From NCBI RefSeq assembly GCF_007896895.1, contig NZ_VOGW01000185.1:110947-153519 (forward strand): a DNA stretch of 42,573 nt. Direction: 5' to 3'. Positions within the stretch are counted from its first letter, which is position 1. Every line of letters starts with the position of its first letter. The notes beneath the pieces are model-generated. The model saw only the letters and a list, made by a program, of their open reading frames with translations, ran no database searches and was not told where the DNA came from. Below are positions 8,123 through 15,302 of the stretch, one piece after another. Made by a program: the position numbers and the translations under genes. This DNA is from Streptomyces misionensis (GTDB lineage Bacteria; Actinomycetota; Actinomycetes; Streptomycetales; Streptomycetaceae).

Positions 8123-8209
8123 CTACAGCACCGGCAGGTTCTTCCGCAGCTCGAACGCGGTCACCTCGGAGCGGTACTCCTCCCACTCCTGCCGCTTGTT
8201 GCGCAGGAA
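8123..8209 (-). pseudogene. Duplicated 3' end of glnA2
   Basis: The minus strand encodes the last 28 codons and TAG stop of glutamine synthetase GlnA2. It is nearly identical to the genuine gene end at 10,234-10,320 (one clear substitution within the coding part by eye). Homology stops abruptly at 8,209. An isolated 3' fragment of a housekeeping gene, next to an integrase-like remnant, is what is left when an element integrates into a gene end and restores it. Confidence 0.8.
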
Positions 8210-8308
8210 CTGACGGCGGCCCCGAGCGACTTCACGGAATCAGTACCGACGCGGGGCTGAACTGCGATCGAACAAAGCGCCCCCCATGGCAGTCGGGGTG
8301 GGCCCTCT

Positions 8309-8338
8309 GTTCCTGACCTAGGAACGTGGGTCAGGAAC
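8309..8338. promoter_or_regulatory. Perfect 10-bp inverted repeat upstream of GNAT gene
   Basis: GTTCCTGACC and GGTCAGGAAC form a perfect stem with a 10-base spacer, which itself contains AGGAAC. TGACCTAGG occurs here and again at 8,380, close to the acetyltransferase start. It could be an operator or an RNA hairpin; there is no T-run, so a simple terminator is less likely. Confidence 0.45.
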
Positions 8339-8396
8339 GGATTGGCCTCCGCCGAGGCTGGAGCGCGGGGCCTTGGGCTGACCTAGGCTGCGGGGC

Positions 8397-8972
8397 ATGA
8401 ATCGCGCCATGCCCAGCAGTGTGACCACTGAGCCAGCCATCCTTGACGCCATGGAGCTGACTTCCGATCCGGAGCTGGAGGTCCGGTTTACCGAGACGGC
8501 CCACCAGATCCTGGTGGACCTGGTCAGTGGAGGTGCTGCGCTGGGCTGGGTCGAACCACCCTCGCGGGATGAGGTAGCCGATCTTCTCGGCCACATCGTC
8601 TCTGCGGTGCAGGCCGGGGATGCGGCCTTGCGGGCCGCTTACCTCGACCGTCGGCTTGTCGGGTTGGGGTACTGGCTCCGCTATGCCCGGCCGACCCATC
8701 GGCCACACGCCGATCTTGAGAAGATCGCGGTAGATGCTGCTGCCCATGGTCGTGGTGTCGGTCGGGCGCTGACCACTGCCTTGATCGCTGATGCCCGGGA
8801 GGCGGGTATCGAGGTCCTCACTCTGGATGCCCGTGGCGACAACACCAATGCCCTGCGCCTCTACGGGTCGCTGGGCTTCACCGAATACGGGCGTCTGCCC
8901 GACTTCGTCGCCGTCGGCGAACGCCGCTACGACAAGGTCTTCTGCATGCTGGACTTCCGTCGGCAAAGCTGA
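8397..8972 (+). CDS. GNAT-family N-acetyltransferase
   Basis: The 191-residue protein has the GNAT fold signatures. Motif A is at about 112-135 (LEKIAVDAAAHGRGVGRALT, with the R-G-x-G-x-A/G acetyl-CoA loop), followed by LTLDARGDNTNALRLYGSLG (motif B: N-x-x-A-x-x-x-Y-x-x-x-GF). A long N-terminal helix-rich region precedes them. It transfers an acetyl group from acetyl-CoA to an unknown amine, possibly an antibiotic or polyamine. The ATG at 8,397 is followed by a second in-frame ATG at 8,409, and the ribosome binding site is weak (GCGGGGC). The gene lies inside the duplicated-end segment at the glnA2 3' end, so it is probably cargo. Confidence 0.8.
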   Translation: MNRAMPSSVTTEPAILDAMELTSDPELEVRFTETAHQILVDLVSGGAALGWVEPPSRDEVADLLGHIVSAVQAGDAALRAAYLDRRLVGLGYWLRYARPTHRPHADLEKIAVDAAAHGRGVGRALTTALIADAREAGIEVLTLDARGDNTNALRLYGSLGFTEYGRLPDFVAVGERRYDKVFCMLDFRRQS

Positions 8973-9087
8973 CCACGGCCACGCACACCTGTTCACCCAG
9001 TCGCTGCACCTCACGCAGAAGCTCGGCATGGTCAGGATGGGCCGCGTCGCCCTGGACGGCTCGGCCAACTGCCTGTTACTGACCCAC
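8971..9087 (+). pseudogene. Fragment of IS1182-like transposase
   Basis: Immediately after the acetyltransferase stop, the plus strand reads HLFTQSLHLTQKLGMVRMGR followed by VALDGSANCL. This matches the short block of IS1182-type transposases (LF-x-Q-x-L-x-L-x-x-x-x-G-x-V-x-x-G-x-VALDG-T-K) around the first catalytic aspartate. Nothing of the rest of the enzyme is visible. The match is short, so confidence is moderate. Confidence 0.45.
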
Positions 9088-9206
9088 GCTCCTAGCGGAC
9101 AGGCCCCAGCCGGATCGCCACACCGATCCCTGGGCGGGCCCCGAGGGGCGCACCGCGGGGCGGTTGCTGGGGTTGCGGTACCGCAGGCTCCGGACGGAGG
9201 GTGACC

Positions 9207-9500
9207 ATGGAACGGCATGTGTTGGAACCGCTGTTGGCCGGTGATGACGAGGCGTCCGTGATGGCTCTGGCCACCCTCCGCAGCGGCGCCACCTACTGGG
9301 TGGCAGACCGGGCGCAACCCGCTGGCGTGCATGCCGGAGTCTTCAATGGCCGACTTCAGCGCAGGCGGATGCGCGGATTCGATTCTCTAGGGCTGGGACG
9401 AGCAGTGCAGCTCATCCGTGAACATGGCCGGCCCGTGCGCACAGGACTGATCGATGCTGCAGATCGGACATGGACAACCGGAGACGGTCATACAGGTTAA
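9207..9500 (+). CDS. Small hypothetical protein
   Basis: GGAGGG sits six bases before the ATG, which supports translation of this 97-residue frame. The sequence (start MERHVLEPLLAGDDEASVMA) is soluble, with no motif I can name. A basic stretch RLQRRRMRG lies near residue 50. Its codon use is less biased than that of the core genes, as expected for island DNA. It might be a degraded part of a larger gene. Confidence 0.45.
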   Translation: MERHVLEPLLAGDDEASVMALATLRSGATYWVADRAQPAGVHAGVFNGRLQRRRMRGFDSLGLGRAVQLIREHGRPVRTGLIDAADRTWTTGDGHTG

Positions 9501-9642
9501 GCAGGGTGGCGCCGGCCCCGATGGGAACCAGCGGAGCGTGGGCTGACCTCTTGTCCGCGGCAAGCCGTCAGCGAGCGTGAGGCGGTGTGTTCCCACGGGA
9601 GCAGGGAAGGAGGCAGAGCGGGAGGGAGGACAGGAGACAACC

Positions 9643-9843
9643 GTGACCGTCCTCGCGATCTTTCTCCTCATTATCGGGGCGCTCTTGGTCCTGCTTGGGG
9701 CACTTCTGGTCCTTATCGGGACATTCCTGATCGCTATCGGGGTGGCCTTGATCCTTTTGGGGGCGACCTTGATTGCCGTGGGCACGTACTTGCTGATCCG
9801 GAGACTTCTCGGCCGCGATCGGGGACGATCTCACTTCTGGTGA
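9643..9843 (+). CDS. Small membrane protein of glycine-spaced heptads
   Basis: A GTG with AGGAG six bases upstream opens a 66-residue frame. Residues 3-45 are almost wholly Leu/Ile/Val/Ala, with glycine every seventh residue (IIGALLVLLGALLVLIG and IAIGVALILLGATLIAVG), followed by a basic tail RRLLGRDRGR. The DNA shows the same 21-bp periodicity, so the protein grew by repeat duplication. Glycine-zipper spacing of this kind lets helices pack closely in membranes. A role as membrane peptide (toxin-, holin- or scaffold-like) is possible but unproven. No partner gene or antisense RNA was recognised. The opposite strand has an open highly charged frame, judged a shadow. Confidence 0.55.
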   Translation: MTVLAIFLLIIGALLVLLGALLVLIGTFLIAIGVALILLGATLIAVGTYLLIRRLLGRDRGRSHFW

Positions 9844-9871
9844 ATCCGAGGACAGGCCCTGGTGTCAGCCG

Positions 9872-10058
9872 GTGATGTCAGGCGCCGCACGCTCAATCGT
9901 CGACGAAGCAGCAAAGGCCCTTCCGTGGCTACGAGTGGACGGCCCCTCTGTCACCAAGCGGCCGATCTTCACTCGCCTCGACGGCGCCGGCGCACTTCGG
10001 CGTACCGACTTCAACGACCGCGCGTGGAAGCCTGCCCTCGTGACCGCCGCCGAGTAGT
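9872..10058 (+). pseudogene. Integrase-like C-terminal fragment, copy 2
   Basis: This copy reads further upstream than copy 1: SIVDEAAKALPWLRVDGP, then PIFTRLDGAGALRRTDFNDR and AWKPALVTAAE, then a TAG. The pattern is like the region of Streptomyces phage-type tyrosine integrases before the HxLR box. In the next frame AVDDLYEGTDPAPDGPGTA resembles the extreme C-terminus of such integrases, with the catalytic box deleted. It points toward the glnA2 3' end, the usual position of an integrase next to its attachment site. The identification needs a profile search. Confidence 0.4.
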
Positions 10059-10320
10059 GACGCACGGGCCCGGAAGGCGGTGGACGACCTGTACGAGGGC
10101 ACCGATCCGGCGCCGGACGGCCCAGGGACGGCCCAGGGACGGCCCAGGGTCAGTGAGACGCGGCAGGGCCGACGGTCCACGACCGTCGGCCACCACCCGT
10201 CGGATCAACTGGGAAATCCGCCCTGACCTGCCGCTACAGCACCGGCAGGTTCTTCCGCAGCTCGAACGCGGTCACCTCGGAGCGGTACTCCTCCCACTCC
10301 TGGCGCTTGTTGCGCAGGAA
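9951..10320. repeat. Long direct repeat, copy 2 (overlaps glnA2 3' end)
   Basis: This is the second copy of the repeat at 7,850-8,209. It is about 10 bp longer because the 12-bp unit (CGGCCCAGGGA type, around 10,118-10,150) is present three times instead of two. It covers the integrase-like tail, a spacer, and the last 87 bp of glnA2. The two copies flank the acetyltransferase and the small membrane-protein genes. Confidence 0.85.
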
Positions 10321-11595
10321 GAAGTCGAAGACGTGCTCGCCCAGGGTCTCGGCCACCAGGTCGCTGCGTTCCATGAGGGTGAGGGCCTCGCCGAGGTTCT
10401 GCGGGAGGGGTTCGATGCCCATGGCGCGGCGCTCGGCGTCGGAGAGGGCCCAGACGTCGTCCTCGGCGCCCGGCGGGAGCTCGTAGCCCTCCTCGATGCC
10501 CTTGAGGCCGGCGGCCAGCAGGACGGCGTAGGCGAGATAGGGGTTGGCGCCGGAGTCGAGGGAGCGGACCTCGACGCGGGCGGAGCCGGTCTTGCCGGGC
10601 TTGTACATCGGGACGCGGACCAGGGCGCTGCGGTTGTTGTGGCCCCAGCAGATGTACGAGGGCGCCTCGCCGCCCGCGCCGGCCGTGCGCTCGGAGCCGC
10701 CCCAGATGCGCTTGTAGGAGTTGACCCACTGGTTGGTGACCGCGGAGGCCTCCGCCGCGTGCCTGAGCAGGCCGGCGATGAAGGAACGGCCCACCTTGGA
10801 CAGCTGGTACTCCGCGCCCGACTCGTAGAACGCGTTGCGGTCGCCCTCGAAGAGGGAGAGGTGGGTGTGCATGCCGCTGCCCGGGTGCTCGGAGAACGGC
10901 TTGGGCATGAAGGTGGCCTGGACCCCCTGCTCCAGGGCCACCTGCTTCATGACCAGACGGAAGGTCATGATGTTGTCGGCCGTGGAGAGGGCGTCCGCGT
11001 AGCGCAGGTCGATCTCCTGCTGGCCCGGCGCGCCCTCGTGGTGGGAGAACTCCACCGAGATGCCCATCGACTCCAGCATGGTGATCGCCTGCCGGCGGAA
11101 GTCCATGCCGATGCTGGTCGGCGTGTGGTCGAAGTAGCCCGAGTTGTCGGCCGGGGTGGGGCGGGAGCCGTCCAGCGGGCGGTCCTTCAGCAGGAAGAAC
11201 TCGATCTCGGGGTGGGTGTAGAAGGTGAAGCCCAGGTCGGAGGTGCGGGCCAGGGCGCGCTTGAGGACGTAGCGCGGGTCGGCGAAGGAGGGGGAGCCGT
11301 CCGGCATCAGGATGTCGCAGAACATCCGGGCGGTGCCGGGCGTCTCCGCGCGCCACGGCAGCATCTGGAAGGTGGACGGGTCCGGCTTCGCGATCATGTC
11401 GGACTCGTAGACCCGGGCGAAGCCCTCGATGGCCGAGCCGTCGAAGCCGATGCCCTCGTCGAAGGCCTGCTCCAGCTCGGCGGGGGCCACGGCCACGGAC
11501 TTCAGGAAGCCCAGCACGTCCGTGAACCACAGGCGTACGAACCGGATGTCGCGCTCCTCCAAGGTCCGGAGCACGAACTCCTGCTGCTTGTCCAT
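10234..11595 (-). CDS. glnA2: GlnA2-type glutamine synthetase-like enzyme
   Basis: The 453-residue protein beginning MDKQQEFVLRTLEERDIRFV is a type I glutamine synthetase. It shows the N-terminal beta-grasp (WFTDVLGFLKSVAV), FDGSAIEGF, the metal site HPEIEFFLL, the ATP signature KPFSEHPGSGMHTHLS and the C-terminal NPYLAYAVLLAAGLKGIE. The tyrosine that is adenylylated in classical GlnA (in a NLY-type motif) is absent here; the corresponding area reads EDDVWALSDAE, so regulation by adenylylation is unlikely. The sequence closely fits Streptomyces GlnA2 (SCO2241 type), for which gamma-glutamylpolyamine synthetase activity has been reported; that role is transferred, not seen. An ATG five codons upstream (11,610) is an alternative start. 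Its 3' end is duplicated at 8,123. Confidence 0.9.
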   Translation of the reverse strand: MDKQQEFVLRTLEERDIRFVRLWFTDVLGFLKSVAVAPAELEQAFDEGIGFDGSAIEGFARVYESDMIAKPDPSTFQMLPWRAETPGTARMFCDILMPDGSPSFADPRYVLKRALARTSDLGFTFYTHPEIEFFLLKDRPLDGSRPTPADNSGYFDHTPTSIGMDFRRQAITMLESMGISVEFSHHEGAPGQQEIDLRYADALSTADNIMTFRLVMKQVALEQGVQATFMPKPFSEHPGSGMHTHLSLFEGDRNAFYESGAEYQLSKVGRSFIAGLLRHAAEASAVTNQWVNSYKRIWGGSERTAGAGGEAPSYICWGHNNRSALVRVPMYKPGKTGSARVEVRSLDSGANPYLAYAVLLAAGLKGIEEGYELPPGAEDDVWALSDAERRAMGIEPLPQNLGEALTLMERSDLVAETLGEHVFDFFLRNKRQEWEEYRSEVTAFELRKNLPVL

Positions 11596-11798
11596 CTTCC
11601 GATTCCCCATCCTTGCTGGTCAGGAGCATTGCACCACAACCGCGTTTCCTGCGTGTTGCGGACCTTGATCACCCCGGCGTCCGCGTGCTGAACGCCTCTC
11701 TACGGCAGGTCTACTGCCCTGTCGCCCATCTTGCCTGCCGGCGCCGGCATCCGTCATGGCCGGGCCCGGTCACGGAGTGAGGGAGAACACGCCCGTTT

Positions 11799-11821
11799 AA
11801 TTTGCATCTCAGATGCAAGTT
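11799..11821. promoter_or_regulatory. NsrR-type operator upstream of hmp
   Basis: Two 11-bp arms, AATTTGCATCT and AGATGCAAGTT, flank a single C at 11,810. TTGCATCT/AGATGCAA is perfectly symmetric. The 11-1-11 layout is the one described for NsrR in S. coelicolor. The site lies 41 bp before the hmp start codon, where it could block the promoter, and nsrR itself is the next gene. Confidence 0.8.
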
Positions 11822-11861
11822 TTCATAGCGTTCGATCAGTCGAGATCGCAAGGAGCCCGCG

Positions 11862-13049
11862 ATGTTGTCCGAGCAGTCCGCTGCCACCGTCCGCGCCACC
11901 CTCCCCGCCGTGGGTGCGGCCATCGAACAGATCACCGATCGCTTCTACGCGCGCCTCTTCACGGCGCACCCGGAGCTGCTGCGTGACCTGTTCAACCGGG
12001 GCAACCAGGCCTCCGGCGCCCAGAAGTCGGCCCTCGCGGGCTCCATCGCCGCGTTCGCCGGATACCTGGTGGAGCACCCGGACGAGCGCCCGGACGCGAT
12101 GCTCAGCCGCATCGCCCACAAGCACGCCTCCCTGGGTGTCGTGCCCGAGCAGTACCCGATCGTGCACGAGCACCTCTTCGCCGCCATCGCCGAGATCCTC
12201 GGCGACGCCGTCACCCCCGAGGTCGCCGAGGCCTGGACCGAGGTCTACTGGCTGATGGCCAACGCCCTCATCGCCATCGAGAAGCGCCTCTACGAGGAGA
12301 GCGGCACCAAGGAGCTGCACGCCTGGGAGGTCGTGGGCCGCACGGAGGAGACCGCCGACGTGGTCACCTTCCGGGTACGGCCGGCCGACGGCGCCCCGGT
12401 GCGGGCGTTCCGGGCCGGGCAGTACGTCTCCGTCGGGGTGAAGCTCGCCGACGGCGCCCGCCAGATACGCCAGTACAGCCTGTCCGGTGCCCCCGGCGAG
12501 TCGGAGCGGCAGTTCAGCGTCAAGCGGGTGCACGGCGGCACGACTCCCGACGGCGAGGTCTCCCGCCACCTGCACGCCGACGTCCGCGTGGGCGACGTGC
12601 TCGAACTGTCGGAGCCGTACGGCGACCTGGTGCTCGACGACATCGCCGGGCGGCCCCTGCTGCTCGCCTCCGCCGGCATCGGCGTGACCCCCATGGTCGC
12701 GATGCTGGCCGCGCTCGCGCAGGACGGGCACGACGCCCCGGTCACCGTGGTGCACGGCGACCGCTCCCCCGCCGACCACGCCCTGCGCACCGACCACCAG
12801 GCGTACGCCGGCAAGCTCGCGGACTGCGCCGCGCACTTCTTCTACGAGCGTGACGCCGAGCCCGGCACCCACACCGGCCTGGTCGACCTGTCCGGCATCC
12901 CCGTGGCCTCCGGCACCCGCGCCTACCTGTGCGGCCCGCTGCCCTTCATGCGCGCCGTGCGCACCCAGCTGATCGAGAAGGGTGTGGCCCCGGCCGACAT
13001 CCACTACGAGGTCTTCGGGCCCGACCTGTGGCTCGCCTCCGGCAACTGA
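11862..13049 (+). CDS. hmp: Flavohaemoglobin (nitric oxide dioxygenase)
   Basis: This 395-residue protein oxidises nitric oxide to nitrate with O2 and NAD(P)H in the cytoplasm. Residues 1-140 are a globin domain with the B10 tyrosine (RFY, Tyr29) and a proximal histidine in IAHKHASLG (His88). Residues about 150-255 are the FAD domain (RQYSLSG), and about 260-395 the NAD(P) domain (ASAGIGVTPM and the late CGPLPFM; the C-terminus has YEVFGP). AAGGAG lies seven bases before the ATG. An NsrR-type palindrome sits in the promoter, and the nsrR gene is convergent downstream, separated by a shared terminator, so nitric-oxide induction via NsrR is expected. Confidence 0.93.
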   Translation: MLSEQSAATVRATLPAVGAAIEQITDRFYARLFTAHPELLRDLFNRGNQASGAQKSALAGSIAAFAGYLVEHPDERPDAMLSRIAHKHASLGVVPEQYPIVHEHLFAAIAEILGDAVTPEVAEAWTEVYWLMANALIAIEKRLYEESGTKELHAWEVVGRTEETADVVTFRVRPADGAPVRAFRAGQYVSVGVKLADGARQIRQYSLSGAPGESERQFSVKRVHGGTTPDGEVSRHLHADVRVGDVLELSEPYGDLVLDDIAGRPLLLASAGIGVTPMVAMLAALAQDGHDAPVTVVHGDRSPADHALRTDHQAYAGKLADCAAHFFYERDAEPGTHTGLVDLSGIPVASGTRAYLCGPLPFMRAVRTQLIEKGVAPADIHYEVFGPDLWLASGN

Positions 13050-13060
13050 GCGCACCGCGC

Positions 13061-13095
13061 AAGGGCCGTCCACCGGTGACCGGTGGGCGGCCCTT
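13061..13095. terminator. Bidirectional terminator between hmp and nsrR
   Basis: A 16-bp stem, AAGGGCCGTCCACCGG paired with CCGGTGGGCGGCCCTT around a TGA loop (one G-T pair), starts 12 bp after the hmp stop. It serves both convergent genes. Confidence 0.85.
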
Positions 13096-13138
13096 CGCCG
13101 TGTCCGCGCGCTCGGGCGACAGCGGTGTCTCAGGAGAC

Positions 13139-13591
13139 TCAGGAAAGAGGGGTGCCGGAAGGGCCCGTCGTGATGCCCAGCAGGACCGGGCCCGTCGGGT
13201 CCTTGACGATCTCGTCCAGGGTGATCGGGTCCAGGTACGTGTAGAAGGCCTCCTGCGCCCGGCGCAGGGCACCGCGCAGGCGGCAGTCCGAGCGCAGCGG
13301 GCAGGGGGCGGGGCCCTCGCACTCCACCACCTCGTCCTCGCCCTCGAAGCTGCGGACCACCGCGCCGACCGAGGCCGTACGGCCCCGCCCGGTGAGCGCC
13401 AGGCCGCCGCCGCGGCCGCGGCGCGCATCCACCAGGCCCATGTGCTGGAGCTCGGCGACCACCTTCGCGGCGTGCGTGTAGGGCACGCCCATGTCCTCGG
13501 CGACCTTGCGGGTCGCGGGCGTCTGATCGGTGGTGACCGCGAGGCGCATCAGGATGCGCAGGGCGAGGTCGGTGGAACGCAGCAGCCGCAT
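13139..13591 (-). CDS. nsrR: Rrf2-family NO-sensing repressor NsrR
   Basis: From ATG at 13,591 the protein has 150 residues: an N-terminal winged helix (MRLLRSTDLALRILMRLA, then TRKVAEDMGVPYTHAAKVVA), the wing ARRGRGGGLAL, a dimer helix, and three cysteines spaced C-x5-C-x5-C (CEGPAPCPLRSDC, Cys91/97/103). This matches the [4Fe-4S] ligands of Streptomyces NsrR. Cluster loss by NO releases DNA. An upstream GTG/ATG extension to 13,627 would run into the operator and is rejected. A second, weaker 11-1-11 palindrome lies 17 bp before the start, indicating autoregulation, and hmp next door has the strong one. Confidence 0.9.
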   Translation of the reverse strand: MRLLRSTDLALRILMRLAVTTDQTPATRKVAEDMGVPYTHAAKVVAELQHMGLVDARRGRGGGLALTGRGRTASVGAVVRSFEGEDEVVECEGPAPCPLRSDCRLRGALRRAQEAFYTYLDPITLDEIVKDPTGPVLLGITTGPSGTPLS

Positions 13592-13607
13592 GTCAGCGAG
13601 CGTAGAT

Positions 13608-13630
13608 AATACGCATCGGCGGTGCAAATT
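13608..13630. promoter_or_regulatory. NsrR-type operator upstream of nsrR
   Basis: The arms AATACGCATCG and CGGTGCAAATT flank one G at 13,619 and match at 8 of 11 symmetric positions. Arm sequence and spacing parallel the hmp site (AATTTGCATCT). It is less symmetric, as would suit weaker autoregulation. Confidence 0.65.
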
Positions 13631-13734
13631 TTCTCATTTGCCGCACGCGGTCTACGGCAGGCACCCACCTCGCCATTACGATCAGCGGGCCCCACCACCC
13701 CCGTCCGTCCCTTTCCCCAGAAGGACAACGCCTC

Positions 13735-14433
13735 ATGGGTTCCGCCAGCAACAGCAGCAACGCGGCGCGCAAGGCGCGCATCGAGGAGATGCGCCGCGCC
13801 GAGCGCTCCCGCGAGCGCCGCAACCGGGCGCTGGTCATCGGCGCGTCCGTGGTGGTCGTCGCCGGGCTCGTGGTCGGCGGTGTGGCCCTCGTGGACTCCG
13901 GGTCCGGCAAGAAGGACTCGTCCGCGGCCGCCGGCGACAACGGCAAGAACGTCGACGGCAAGAATTCCGGGGACTCCGGGCACTTCACCACCGGCAAGGA
14001 CGGCGTGCGCACCTGGAAGGGCACGCTGGCGCGGACGCATGTGACGACCAAGGTGTCGTACCCCATGCACCCGCCGGTCGGCGGCAACCACAACCCGGTG
14101 TGGGCCGACTGCAACGGCGACGTCTAAACCCGGCAGTTGCAGGACGAGAACGCGGTGCACTCGCTGGAGCACGGCGCGGTCTGGGTGACGTACACCGACA
14201 AGGCGAGCAAGGCCGATGTCGAGGCGCTGGCGGCGAAGGTGAAGCAGACGCCGTACTCGCTGATGAGCCCGTACGAGAGCCAGGCCGCGCCGCTGATCCT
14301 GTCGGCGTGGGGCCACCAGGTGACCGTCAGAAGCGCGAAGGACCCCGAAGTGGACAAGTTCTTCTCGGACTTCGTCCAGGGCCCGCAGACGCCCGAGCCG
14401 GGCGCCTCCTGCACCGGCGGAGTGATGAAGTGA
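13735..14433 (+). pseudogene. DUF3105 membrane-anchored protein with in-frame stop
   Basis: The first 130 codons give a basic N-terminus, one membrane anchor (ALVIGASVVVVAGLVVGGVA, about 37-56), a Ser/Gly/Asp linker and the DUF3105 start SYPMHPPVGGNHNPVWADCN. At 14,125 the frame meets TAA, exactly where a tyrosine codon (TAC) is expected after GDV. The same frame continues with QLQDENAVHSLEHGAVWVTY and on to GASCTGGVMK with TGA at 14,431. One base substitution therefore interrupts an otherwise intact gene of about 232 codons. The next gene overlaps its distal stop by four bases. The role of DUF3105 proteins is unknown; they often neighbour DUF305 proteins. Confidence 0.8.
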
Positions 14434-15065
14434 GCCGGCGCGTCGCCGGCTGGGCGGCGGGGGCCGCGGCGGCGGTGCTCGTCGCGGCCGGCGGGATCAC
14501 CTACGCGGTCGCCGATTCCGGTGACGGCACGGCGGCGGTGAAGACGCCGGCCGCGGACTCGGCGGACGCCGGGTTCGCGCGGGACATGGCCGTGCACCAC
14601 CAGCAGGCCGTCGAGATGTCGTACATCGTCCGGGACCGCACGAAGGACGAGGACGTACGGCGGCTCGCCTACGACATCGCGCAGACGCAGGCCAACCAGC
14701 GCGGGATGCTGCTCGGCTGGCTGGATCTGTGGGGGCTGCCCAAGGTGTCGGCCGATCCGCCGATGACCTGGATGGGCATGGGCGGCATGGTGACGCCCAA
14801 GGACGGCTCGCTGATGCCCGGCATGGCGACCGACACCCAGCTGAGCAAGCTCCGGACGCTCAGCGGGAAGCAGGCGGAGGTCTTCTACCTGCAGCTGATG
14901 ACGAACCATCACAAGGGCGGCATCCACATGGCGGAGGGCTGTGTCGCCAAGTGCACCGTGGGCGTGGAGAAACGGCTGGCCCAGGGCATGGTCGACGCGC
15001 AGCAGTCGGAACTCCAGGTGATGGCCGGGATGCTCAAGGAGCGCGGCGCCGAGCCGCTTTCCTGA
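14430..15065 (+). CDS. DUF305 family exported protein
   Basis: The GTG start overlaps the distal stop of the DUF3105 frame (GTGA), showing translational coupling, with GGAG nearby. The 211-residue product has an N-terminal membrane or signal segment (VAGWAAGAAAAVLVAAGGIT) and then the DUF305 ferritin-like four-helix pattern: FARDMAVHHQQAVEMSYIV and MTNHHKGGIHMAEGC, each with paired histidines and methionines, and MDAQQ-type VDAQQSELQVM at the end. A methionine-rich middle (PMTWMGMGGMV) and these His/Met groups suggest metal, perhaps copper, binding outside the membrane, but this is inference. If the upstream nonsense codon is real, coupled expression could be reduced. Confidence 0.85.
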   Translation: MSRRVAGWAAGAAAAVLVAAGGITYAVADSGDGTAAVKTPAADSADAGFARDMAVHHQQAVEMSYIVRDRTKDEDVRRLAYDIAQTQANQRGMLLGWLDLWGLPKVSADPPMTWMGMGGMVTPKDGSLMPGMATDTQLSKLRTLSGKQAEVFYLQLMTNHHKGGIHMAEGCVAKCTVGVEKRLAQGMVDAQQSELQVMAGMLKERGAEPLS

Positions 15066-15302
15066 CCAGGGAACAAGTCGCTTCGTAACGCAGCCGTAAG
15101 GAAAAAGAGCCCAAATCCCCCCAGGTGACGGTTACTTGAGCTTCTCTTGACCATTACGTTCCCCTGGCATGAACGGTTCATCGGCCAGAGTTGCCCCCAT
15201 CGTGTGATCCATTCGCCGGCCGACACCACCGCCGCGGGCCGGCGCACGGAGTCGCGATGCACCTACCACTACGTGCATGCGTATCGCATCGCAGGGGGTT
15301 CT
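15066..15302. other. Upstream region of the protease gene
   Basis: About 237 bp. AT-rich tracts (GGAAAAAGAGCC, GACGGTTACTTGAGC, TTGACCATTACG around 15,100-15,155) could hold a promoter for the protease. No gene is recognised, and an in-frame upstream extension from 15,147 lacks a ribosome binding site. Confidence 0.35.

Larger units (their letters stand above)
7850..8209. repeat. Long direct repeat, copy 1 (integrase tail + glnA2 3' end)
   Basis: This 360-bp stretch matches 9,951-10,320 in the same orientation with scattered substitutions (high but not perfect identity by eye). It begins at TCACTAAAAGCGG, just inside the right end of IS remnant C, and stops at GCGCAGGAA, where it diverges from glnA2. 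It contains two copies of a 12-bp unit (CGGCCCAGGGA type), against three in the other copy. The divergence shows an old duplication, not a copying error in assembly. Confidence 0.85.

Noticed and set aside
9568..9834. Minus-strand frame with Asp/Lys/Glu heptads (DQECPDKDQKCPKQDQ)
   Set aside because: Its heptads only mirror the hydrophobic heptads on the other strand; no ribosome binding site is evident.
7850..10320. Long repeat as an assembly duplication
   Set aside because: The copies differ by many substitutions and by the number of 12-bp units, so they are genuine and old.
9862..11691. Open frame of 609 codons on the plus strand
   Set aside because: Antisense to glnA2, which has all glutamine synthetase motifs.
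13735..14433. Two separate genes (130 and about 99 codons)
   Set aside because: Both parts are in the same frame, match one DUF3105 domain, and the second part lacks a start with a ribosome binding site.
15147..15302. Longer N-terminus for the S53 protease starting at 15,147
   Set aside because: It would place 52 residues before the signal peptide and has no ribosome binding site; ATG at 15,303 has AGGGGG.
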